NCBI GenBank assembly: GCA_023255615.1 | Contig: JAHFLI010000018.1 | Location: 1-11,991 of the forward strand | DNA from: Candidatus Woesearchaeota archaeon | Lineage (GTDB): Archaea > Nanobdellota > Nanobdellia > Woesearchaeales > JACQSR01 | Reading direction: 5' to 3' | Length of the DNA stretch: 11,991 nt | In this document: positions 5,647-11,991 of the stretch, in pieces | Position numbering within the stretch: the first letter of the stretch is position 1 | Layout of the letters: every line of letters begins with the position of its first letter | Translations under genes and position numbers: made by a program | The notes under the pieces: model-generated | Databases searched by the model: none | What the model was told of the DNA's origin: nothing | What the model saw: only the letters and a program-made list of their open reading frames with translations

Positions 5647-6597
5647 ATGGTTATTTTGGTGACGGGGGGCGCAGGGTTTATTGGAAGTCATGTGTGCGAA
5701 GCATTGCTCAGCAGAGGCGAGACTGTTGTGTGCGTTGATAATTTTAACGATTTTTATGATCCCACCATCAAAGAAGAACATATTGCCTCATTTGTTCATC
5801 ATAAGAATTTTATATTGTGTCGAGTGGATATCACAGACAAAGAGTCTCTCACTCGCATTTTTCAACAACACTCACCCTCGACGGTCATTCATCTTGCAGC
5901 TCGCGCGGGAGTCAGACCTTCATTTGATGATCCTGAGCTCTATCATCGTGTAAATGTAGAGGGAACAAAGAATTTACTCGAGCTTTCACATGAGCATCGC
6001 CTTTCTCAATTCATTTTTGGTTCAAGTTCAAGTGTCTATGGAAATTCACGACAAATTCCTTTTTCTGAAGATGACGTTCATTTGGAACAAATATCTCCTT
6101 ATGCAGTCACGAAGAAAAAAGCAGAAGATCTTTGCCGATTATTCCATACCCAACATGGATTGCCAATTACATGCTTGCGCTTTTTTACCGTTTATGGTCC
6201 ACGAGGACGACCAGATATGGCTATCTATTTGTTCACAAAAAATATCTTTAAAGGACAGCCACTCGTAATCTTTGGTGATGGACATTCTGAGAGAGATTAT
6301 ACGTTTATTTCAGATATCGTTGATGGTATTCTTTCTGCGTTGTCTCATCCTTTTCCGTTTGAGATCATCAATTTAGGTGACTCTCATCCTGCACCATTGA
6401 GATATCTCATATCCCTTATTGAGAATGCCAGCGGCAAAAAGGCAACCATTATAATGAAGGAAAAACAACAGGGTGATGTTGAAAAAACATTTGCACGAAT
6501 CTCAAAGGCAAAAAAACTATTGAGCTATGCGCCCAAAGTCAGTATTGAAGAAGGTATCAAGCGGTTTGTAGAATGGTACAAGAAGAATCACCAATAA
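5647..6597 (+). CDS. UDP-glucuronate 4-epimerase-like NAD-dependent epimerase
   Basis: SDR-family epimerase of 316 residues, probably converting UDP-glucuronate to UDP-galacturonate in the cytoplasm. It has the NAD loop Gly7-x-x-Gly10-x-x-Gly13 in VTGGAGFIGSH, then VDNFNDFYDP (30-39), LAARAGVRPS (83-92), the Ser126-Ser129 stretch in FGSSSSVYG, Tyr152-x-x-x-Lys156, RFFTVYGPRGRPDMA (178-192), GDGHSERDYTFI (210-221) and QQGDVEKTFA (274-283). NFNDFYDP, AGVRPS and TVYGPRGRPDM are characteristic of the UDP-GlcA 4-epimerase (CapI/GAE) group more than of GalE or RmlB. It starts a leaderless transcript 25 bases after the TATA box. Its last 25 bases overlap the following membrane protein gene, so they should be co-transcribed. 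Substrate assignment is by motif only. Confidence 0.83.
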   Translation: MVILVTGGAGFIGSHVCEALLSRGETVVCVDNFNDFYDPTIKEEHIASFVHHKNFILCRVDITDKESLTRIFQQHSPSTVIHLAARAGVRPSFDDPELYHRVNVEGTKNLLELSHEHRLSQFIFGSSSSVYGNSRQIPFSEDDVHLEQISPYAVTKKKAEDLCRLFHTQHGLPITCLRFFTVYGPRGRPDMAIYLFTKNIFKGQPLVIFGDGHSERDYTFISDIVDGILSALSHPFPFEIINLGDSHPAPLRYLISLIENASGKKATIIMKEKQQGDVEKTFARISKAKKLLSYAPKVSIEEGIKRFVEWYKKNHQ

Positions 6598-8918
6598 ATA
6601 CGGAAAAGAAAGATAATTACTTTGTTCATATACTGTTCATTGTTTCCCTTCTTTTATTGATTCTTATCCACCTTCATCATTTTCACATTTTTGATCTCCA
6701 AGGTCTTCCCATGCTGGATCATACAACAACGTATGCACCTAAATTTGAATTACTTAAACAATCTTTTTCTAAGTATCATGATGTCTGGCCACTATGGAAT
6801 CCGTATGGGTTTAGTGGAATGCCTGCACTTGCTTCCGGAGTGTTTTTAGGAATCGATTCCTGGTCGGGATGGTTGGCCCTTATATTACCGACGATTGCAG
6901 CGGTGAAGATTAACTACATTCTCGATTTCTTTCTTGCTGGAATTTTCATGTATCTTCTTGTGTTCAGCGTCACCAAGAAAAAGTTTGCGGGATTTATTGC
7001 AGCCATTATTTACATGTTTTCAGGGTATACCATACGAACTCTTGGTGGAGGTTTAACACAACTGAACGCATATGCTCTTACTCCACTTCTCTTTTTGTTT
7101 TTGATCAAGACGTTTCAGGAACGTCAGTGGATCTTTTACTCAGTCATGACAGGAATTATTTTTGCGCTACAAATACTCTCCGATCCGAGTTTGAAGATTG
7201 TGTTGTTCAATCTCGTTGCTTTTGGATTATTTCTCGTTTTTCAATTGATTGGATCGAATATGAAAGAACGATTTTTAAAAGTGGTCGGAGTGGGCATTAT
7301 TGTTTCTGTTGTTCTCCTTGGGTTAAGTGCGCAACGGGTATTGCCAACAAAAGAATATCTTGATATGACGGGCAGAGCTCATTTACCTTATGAACAGAGT
7401 GCGTCTCGTGCAACTCCTCTTTCAGAAACTTTTTCGACGGCAATAGAACCACTCAAATTTGGGATTCGATATGATGGGAGAGAGGGATTGTATAAACTTG
7501 GTATTGTCGCTTTTTTCTTTATGTTATTTGCCCTCTATGCAAAACCAACTCGGCGATTGCACCTGTATTTGCTTGCGACCATGATTCTTGCGATTTCCAT
7601 TACTTCAGGATCTTTTGTGTTTAAACTTCTCTATACCTATGTTCCGCCTTTTGACAGCTTCCGTTATCTTGAACGAGTTTTTGCATTATTTTCTTTTGCG
7701 GGAGCCTTTTTAGCGGGACTTGGGGTCGATCTATTCACGGATACTCTTGAAAAAAGATATGAATTAACAAGACGTGGCGTGTATATCCTTTCCGGAGTAA
7801 TATTTATTATTATACTTCTTAATCTCATTGTCTTTACTCGGGAGCCAGCGAACTATGAGGAATTTCCTGTTCAGAAAATTATTGACAATAATGAGATTCT
7901 CAATTATGTTGCACAACAACCTGGTCATTTCCGCATTCATACCATAGAAACAAATGGGATTGATTGGGGAACAGATGTGTATAATGCGGCGCTTGGATTA
8001 GAACATATCTTTTCCTATTCTTCGACTTGGCTAACAGAATATATGAACGAATATTTGGCGATCGCGCAACAATATCGCCCAGCAAAATTCTGGGGTATCT
8101 TAAATGTTAAATATATTACTTCAATGCAAGAGATGAACAGTTCTGATTTTATATTAGTAAAAAAATTCAACGAATGTACTATTTGTCCGATCAAAAACCT
8201 TCTCAAAGCGCATGGTCCTTATCTTTATGAAAATAAAGAATTTGTGCCGAGAGCGTTTTTCACCCAAAATGCGATGTTGATTATTGGACAAAAGGAAGAC
8301 TCTAAAAAAATAATGTACTCTCTTCTTCTTGATGAGCACTTTCAACCTAATCGCATGGTTGCAATCCTCTCTGATACATCAACTGTTGATGATTATTCTA
8401 TCGATACCTTAAAAAAATATCCCGTTATTATCCTCAGTCAAGGATCACTGTCTGATCAGAGCGCAGGAATTCTTAAACAGTATGTTGATGGCGGGGGAAT
8501 TTTAGTCCCCGATGTGACGAAAGGAGTAACAACCATTGATCAGAATTCGTTAGATGCCGTTTGGAAATTGTTCTCGACTAAGGATCCACGATTTGTTGAT
8601 GATAAAGATATTACGCGAACTGATTTTAACACCTATTCTCTTGAAACAAAAGGAAAAACTGGATTTTTAGTCATGAGTGAATTATTTAGTTTATATCCTG
8701 GATGGAAAGCAACTGATGTCGCTTCAGAATACCCTATTCTGCGTGCGAATGGAGTGGTAAGCGCACTATTCATCGATCAATCAACAGAAACTCTTACCTT
8801 TTCGTATCGTCCTTTTTCGTATGTTCTTGGAACCTTTATTACTATTATTTCGATTATTTTGATTCTTGGATATTTTGTGTATCATTTCAAGTTGAGAAAA
8901 AATGACAACGTTGCTTAA
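6573..8918 (+). CDS. YfhO-family (GT-C type) multi-spanning membrane glycosyltransferase-like protein, copy 1
   Basis: Large membrane protein of 781 residues. A first helix (17-38) leads to an outside loop with Asp49, a candidate GT-C acidic catalytic residue. PLWNPYGFSGMP (73-84) is the YfhO loop signature. About ten more helices follow to residue 422, then an extracytoplasmic domain (about 425-748), and a last helix (750-771). The domain includes CTIC (535-538), VDDYS (605-609), a Rossmann-like segment near 612-650 with YVDGGGILVPD, and the YfhO end motif YPGWKA...ILRANGV (708-728) then FSYRPFSY (743-750). YfhO proteins in Gram-positive bacteria transfer sugars from undecaprenyl phosphate to envelope acceptors; I infer a similar outer-face transfer here. 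ATG 6573 lies inside the epimerase gene and has only a weak ribosome site, but later Met codons would remove the first helix. Confidence 0.82.
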   Translation: MVQEESPINTEKKDNYFVHILFIVSLLLLILIHLHHFHIFDLQGLPMLDHTTTYAPKFELLKQSFSKYHDVWPLWNPYGFSGMPALASGVFLGIDSWSGWLALILPTIAAVKINYILDFFLAGIFMYLLVFSVTKKKFAGFIAAIIYMFSGYTIRTLGGGLTQLNAYALTPLLFLFLIKTFQERQWIFYSVMTGIIFALQILSDPSLKIVLFNLVAFGLFLVFQLIGSNMKERFLKVVGVGIIVSVVLLGLSAQRVLPTKEYLDMTGRAHLPYEQSASRATPLSETFSTAIEPLKFGIRYDGREGLYKLGIVAFFFMLFALYAKPTRRLHLYLLATMILAISITSGSFVFKLLYTYVPPFDSFRYLERVFALFSFAGAFLAGLGVDLFTDTLEKRYELTRRGVYILSGVIFIIILLNLIVFTREPANYEEFPVQKIIDNNEILNYVAQQPGHFRIHTIETNGIDWGTDVYNAALGLEHIFSYSSTWLTEYMNEYLAIAQQYRPAKFWGILNVKYITSMQEMNSSDFILVKKFNECTICPIKNLLKAHGPYLYENKEFVPRAFFTQNAMLIIGQKEDSKKIMYSLLLDEHFQPNRMVAILSDTSTVDDYSIDTLKKYPVIILSQGSLSDQSAGILKQYVDGGGILVPDVTKGVTTIDQNSLDAVWKLFSTKDPRFVDDKDITRTDFNTYSLETKGKTGFLVMSELFSLYPGWKATDVASEYPILRANGVVSALFIDQSTETLTFSYRPFSYVLGTFITIISIILILGYFVYHFKLRKNDNVA

Positions 8919-11184
8919 AAAAAACCATTGGAAATACATTTTAGTTCTTGTACTTCTCACCGGAGTCTTTTATTGGAATGCGCTTTCATTTCATCAGATG
9001 ATTTATTCCGAGTGTCTTGTTGCTGAGGTTGCAAATTTTAAAGTTGCACAAGATGGTCTTCTTCATGGAGAGATGCCCTTATGGATGCCCAACTATCACG
9101 GAGGTATTCCTTTTTTCGCAAATGCACAAAATGCTGTTCTTCATTATAACGTTCTTTTAGGAATGCTGAGTCCGACATTTCAAGGAGGTTGTAATTTAGG
9201 GATTCTGGTGAATACTTTTCTTGCAGGATTATTCATGTTTTATCTTTTAATCTATCTTGGATTGAAAGAGCGGGATGCATTTATTTCCGGTGTCGTCTAT
9301 ATGTTTTGCGGATTTGCAATTACACATTCAATTACTATTCAATCTCGCTATGCAGTCTTTGCTTGGACGCCACTGTTATTTCTTGTTGTCCATCGTGCAC
9401 TGCACGAAGATGCCTGGATAAAGAATAGCATTATTGCAGGGATCGTCCTTGCCGTTATCGGCCACAGTTCTGGTTTTGATTTTTTTCTGTATGCGGTCTC
9501 GATTATTTTTCCGATCATCTTTTTATTCTCCCTTTGGGGAGATCATTTGAAAGCTCGGTTGTTCAAAGCTGCCGGTGTTGCCATTATTATTGGGATAATC
9601 TTTCTTGGGCTTATGGCTATCCGCATACTCCCTCTTCTGGAGTGGGGGGATGTTTCAAGCAAGGGCCAAGGCTTTTCGTATGAAGACAGCATTGGTGGTC
9701 ATTTGTCATTTAAGACCGCGCAAGATTGGATAACCTTCATTATTAATCCACCCAATACCTGGGTGGAGCACAATTCCTATGCAAGTCTGGGACCGCTTGT
9801 TGTCCTTCTTGTTTTGTTTTCTATTCCCTTATGGAGGAAAAAGAATGTTCTCACATTTGTTGGCATTGCTCTTGCTGGTTTTCTTATTGGCGCAGGTACA
9901 CTTCTTTATTATCCTCTCTGGAAATTTGTTCCGGGGATTGCTCAAGGACATCATGTTGATCGATTTTTATTTCTCTATCAATTTGGCATGTCTGTTCTTG
10001 CGGGATTTGGTGCATCGCGCTTTTTTGCATTTGTGGAGAAAAAATGGCTTCAGATAAAGATTGGGCAGGTATTTGCTGTTCTTGTTATTCTCCTTTTCTT
10101 GTCCAGTGCTATTTTCTCAGCGGAGTCGATTTATGGACGAAAAACTATTGATCTTGACTATTCCCTTAAAAATAATCAGCTGTTGAATTATCTTTCTCAG
10201 CAGCCGGGAATATTTCGTGTTCATAATATTGGAACTCAAACTATTGCTGGTTTTGCGGGCATGTATGCGGTGTTCTTGAAATTAGAAATACTCTATGGTA
10301 CCAGCCCGATCTGGGTGTATGATTATCTCAATGAATATCTTACGGTTACGTATAGTGATCCTGCAAAATTTTATGGTATGCTGAACACAAAGTATATTTA
10401 TTCTGATAAAGAATTGACTGTTCCAGGTTTACAATTTGTCAAAAAATTCGACAAATGTCAAAACTGTCTCGAGGATTATGGTACGGATAAAGGCATAGAT
10501 GGTCCGTATTTGTATGAAAATCTTGAGTATCTTCCCCGCGCGTATCTTCCCGATAAAAGTATTCTCATCGTCGGAGAAACTCAACAAGAAAAGGAGATTA
10601 TGTATGGAATTATGAAGCTTCCAGAATTTATTCCTTCACGGGAGAATCTGGTGATGGGGAAAAGTAGCAAAGTGGATGATTATTCCCCTGATTTTTTACA
10701 GCATTTTGATGCAGTCATTCTTGTCAGTGGTGCTGATGCCGGAGATGGAACTCTTCTTGCATCATTTGTTAGAAATGGTGGTCATCTTCTTCCCAATTTG
10801 TTTGAAAATAAAACAAGCATGACTCCCGAGGAAGTGTCGACATTTTTGAAAATGTATGGAACCACGTGGAATACAGATGAATTGAATTTCACTACCTATT
10901 CTCCTGATTATCGTGTTATTTCTTTACCGGGGAAAAGTGGCTTTTTGCAACTAAGCGAAAAGTTTTATCTTATTCCCGGATGGAACGCATATGCAGATGG
11001 ACAACAACGAGAAATTCTTCGATCAGATGGGGTGAATAGTGCGATCTGGATTAATGGAGAGAAGGAGCTTGTGCTCAAATATGATCCTGATTCCTATCGC
11101 GTAGGAAAATGGATTACTGTTGGGACAATTACCCTCTTACTCATCTTTTTTATCCTCTACCACAGAAAACAGCAACCATTATAA
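8902..11184 (+). CDS. YfhO-family (GT-C type) multi-spanning membrane glycosyltransferase-like protein, copy 2
   Basis: A 760-residue paralogue of the preceding protein, overlapping its gene by 17 bases. Layout is the same: helix 11-28, outer loop with Glu37 at the place of Asp49 in copy 1, MPLWMPNYHGGIP (58-70), a block of about ten helices to residue 407, an extracytoplasmic domain about 410-735, and a final helix about 737-753. Matching segments include LNYLSQQPGIFRVHNI (428-443), LNEYL (476-480), DPAKFYGMLNTKYI (486-499), CQNC (519-522), GPYLYEN (534-540), VDDYS (591-595), FVRNGGHLLP (622-631), IPGWNAYADGQQREILRSDG (691-710) and LKYDPDSYRVG (725-735). The membrane half is more divergent from copy 1. 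Likely role is a second extracytoplasmic sugar transfer; donor and acceptor are unknown. No degradation is visible. Confidence 0.82.
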   Translation: MTTLLKKNHWKYILVLVLLTGVFYWNALSFHQMIYSECLVAEVANFKVAQDGLLHGEMPLWMPNYHGGIPFFANAQNAVLHYNVLLGMLSPTFQGGCNLGILVNTFLAGLFMFYLLIYLGLKERDAFISGVVYMFCGFAITHSITIQSRYAVFAWTPLLFLVVHRALHEDAWIKNSIIAGIVLAVIGHSSGFDFFLYAVSIIFPIIFLFSLWGDHLKARLFKAAGVAIIIGIIFLGLMAIRILPLLEWGDVSSKGQGFSYEDSIGGHLSFKTAQDWITFIINPPNTWVEHNSYASLGPLVVLLVLFSIPLWRKKNVLTFVGIALAGFLIGAGTLLYYPLWKFVPGIAQGHHVDRFLFLYQFGMSVLAGFGASRFFAFVEKKWLQIKIGQVFAVLVILLFLSSAIFSAESIYGRKTIDLDYSLKNNQLLNYLSQQPGIFRVHNIGTQTIAGFAGMYAVFLKLEILYGTSPIWVYDYLNEYLTVTYSDPAKFYGMLNTKYIYSDKELTVPGLQFVKKFDKCQNCLEDYGTDKGIDGPYLYENLEYLPRAYLPDKSILIVGETQQEKEIMYGIMKLPEFIPSRENLVMGKSSKVDDYSPDFLQHFDAVILVSGADAGDGTLLASFVRNGGHLLPNLFENKTSMTPEEVSTFLKMYGTTWNTDELNFTTYSPDYRVISLPGKSGFLQLSEKFYLIPGWNAYADGQQREILRSDGVNSAIWINGEKELVLKYDPDSYRVGKWITVGTITLLLIFFILYHRKQQPL

Positions 11185-11186
11185 AT
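11179..11186 (+). promoter_or_regulatory. TATA-type promoter overlapping the upstream stop codon
   Basis: TTATAAAT contains the TAA stop (11182-11184) of the preceding gene. Its centre lies about 26 bases before ATG 11209, so a leaderless message is predicted. The gap itself is pyrimidine-rich (TTTTTCTCCT just before ATG) with no Shine-Dalgarno site, which supports independent leaderless initiation. Confidence 0.6.
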
Positions 11187-11208
11187 CAATTTTCATTCTT
11201 TTTCTCCT

Positions 11209-11925
11209 ATGAAAGGCGTTATTTTGGCTGGTGGAACAGGATCTCGGCTTTATCCATTAACGAGTGTGACCAATAAGCATCTGTTGCCGGTGTACAATAA
11301 GCCGATGATTTTTTACCCTCTTGAATTGTTGAAAGAAGCAGGCATTAAAGATATTCTTGTTGTTTCTGGGGGAGAAAACATTTCTGACTTTCTTCGTTTA
11401 CTTGGTTCTGGCAGACAATTCGACGTGAACTTAACCTATCGAGTGCAAGACGGCTCTGGTGGAATTCCTGTTGCATTGTCTCTCGCGAAAGAATTTGTCG
11501 GCACTGAAAAGTTTGTGGCAATCCTTGGTGATAATATTATTGATAAAAGCATTCGTTCGAGTGTAGAAGATTTTGAAAAAAACACTATTGGAGCAAAAAT
11601 TATTCTGAAAAAAGTTCACGATCCTCATCGTTATGGATTAGCAGAAGTAAAAGATGGTCATGTTATCGGCATGCAAGAAAAACCAAAAGACCCGAAAAGT
11701 GATTTGGCTATCTGCGGTATCTATATGCTTGATCCCAAGGCGTTTTCGATTATTCCAACATTAAAACTTTCTCAACGTGATGAGCTTGAGATTACTGAAG
11801 TGCTTCAGTATTATGTTGATCATAACGATTTAACTTATGAGATTTTTGATGGATTCTGGATTGATGCAGGAACGTTCGATGCGCTCCAGTCTGCTTCCGT
11901 CCATATGGCGAATAAACAACGGTGA
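11209..11925 (+). CDS. Glucose-1-phosphate thymidylyltransferase-like nucleotidyltransferase (RmlA family, short form)
   Basis: Cytoplasmic NTP-transferase that joins a sugar 1-phosphate (probably glucose 1-phosphate) to a nucleotide (typically dTTP). The 238 residues match the short form lacking the C-terminal extension of E. coli RmlA (about 290). Motifs: ILAGGTGSRLYPLT (5-18), LLPVYNKPMI (25-34) with Lys31, VQDGSGGIPVAL (79-90), LGDNIID (106-112) with the metal-binding Asp108, EKPKDPKS (157-164), ELEITEVLQYY (192-202) and FWIDAGTFDAL (216-226). The reading frame ends TGA at 11923-11925, which forms part of the next gene's ribosome site. With the aminotransferase start that follows, it suggests an NDP-amino or deoxy sugar branch. 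Nucleotide and sugar specificity are inferred. Confidence 0.88.
   Translation: MKGVILAGGTGSRLYPLTSVTNKHLLPVYNKPMIFYPLELLKEAGIKDILVVSGGENISDFLRLLGSGRQFDVNLTYRVQDGSGGIPVALSLAKEFVGTEKFVAILGDNIIDKSIRSSVEDFEKNTIGAKIILKKVHDPHRYGLAEVKDGHVIGMQEKPKDPKSDLAICGIYMLDPKAFSIIPTLKLSQRDELEITEVLQYYVDHNDLTYEIFDGFWIDAGTFDALQSASVHMANKQR
11921..11925 (+). promoter_or_regulatory. Ribosome binding site of the aminotransferase gene
   Basis: GGTGA, whose TGA is the upstream stop codon, lies six bases before ATG 11932. It indicates co-transcription and coupled translation with the nucleotidyltransferase gene. Confidence 0.65.
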
Positions 11926-11931
11926 TTTTCT

Positions 11932-11991
11932 ATGATTCCTGTCTTTAAACCTTCTGTGTCTCCAAGAGAAATTCATGCCGTTGCGGATGTT
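11932..11991 (+). CDS. DegT/DnrJ/EryC1/StrS-type PLP aminotransferase, N-terminus only
   Basis: Twenty codons are visible before the right edge, translating to MIPVFKPSVSPREIHAVADV. The pattern M-I-P-x-x-K-P-x-x-x-x-x-E-I-x-A-V is the typical start of DegT-family sugar aminotransferases, which use PLP to put an amino group on NDP-4-keto or 3-keto sugars. The six-base gap and good ribosome site place it in the same unit as the RmlA-type gene, a common pairing in amino-sugar pathways. The catalytic lysine and remaining domains are outside the window, so family is likely but substrate is unknown. Confidence 0.75.
   Translation, partial: MIPVFKPSVSPREIHAVADV

Noticed and set aside
5681..6268. 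Plus-strand frames at 5681-5953 and 5990-6268
   Set aside because: Out-of-frame shadows of the epimerase gene, which has motifs over its full length.
9779..10057. Plus-strand hydrophobic frame of 92 codons
   Set aside because: Shadow of the second YfhO gene; apparent hydrophobicity follows from the T-rich codons of the real membrane helices in another frame.
1..11991. Mobile element or defence system
   Set aside because: No transposase, integrase, terminal repeats, toxin-antitoxin pair or nuclease motifs; all recognisable genes serve sugar activation or transfer.

Overview
The window reads as part of a surface-glycan biosynthesis locus, most likely from an archaeon. The main evidence is promoter architecture. 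Four transcription units have an A/T-only TATA-type octamer centred about 24 to 27 bases before the ATG. At three of these the message would be leaderless and has no Shine-Dalgarno site. A fifth unit shares one of these boxes. Genes inside operons instead use GGAGG or GGTGA sites and short ATGA overlaps. No bacterial -35/-10 pairs or long leaders are apparent. The low G+C, compact coding and archaeal signals would fit a DPANN-type genome, but that lineage is a guess. I see no RNA genes, CRISPR array, insertion sequence or other mobile element.

Layout: 1-637 (minus) is the 5' part of an unrecognised soluble, partly coiled-coil protein that runs off the left edge. 638-836 is an A/T-rich divergent promoter region. 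837-3721 is a tightly overlapping gmhA-hldD-hldA-hldC set, the enzymes for ADP-L-glycero-D-manno-heptose except the GmhB phosphatase. 3718-4650 continues the operon with a GtrB/dolichol-phosphate-mannose-synthase-like GT2 enzyme carrying two C-terminal membrane helices. 4642-5586 (minus) is a UPF0104/flippase-like membrane protein that converges on it with a 9-base overlap. A single palindromic TTTATAAA box lies between the flippase gene and the divergent operon at 5647. That operon encodes a UDP-glucuronate 4-epimerase-like enzyme and two tandem paralogous YfhO-family (GT-C type) membrane proteins. 11209-11925 encodes a short RmlA-type sugar-1-phosphate nucleotidyltransferase with its own promoter overlapping the previous stop codon. 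11932 to the edge is the start of a DegT/DnrJ/EryC1-type aminotransferase.

Reading together: the cytoplasmic enzymes make activated sugars (ADP-heptose, a 4-epimerised UDP-uronate, and probably an NDP-amino sugar from the last two genes). The GT2 protein would load a sugar on a polyprenyl phosphate, a membrane protein such as the UPF0104 homologue may move it across the membrane, and the YfhO-like proteins would transfer it to an acceptor outside the cell. That parts list resembles the three-component (GT2 / flippase / GT-C) extracytoplasmic glycosylation systems of bacteria. The sugar, acceptor and coupling to the heptose pathway are inference.
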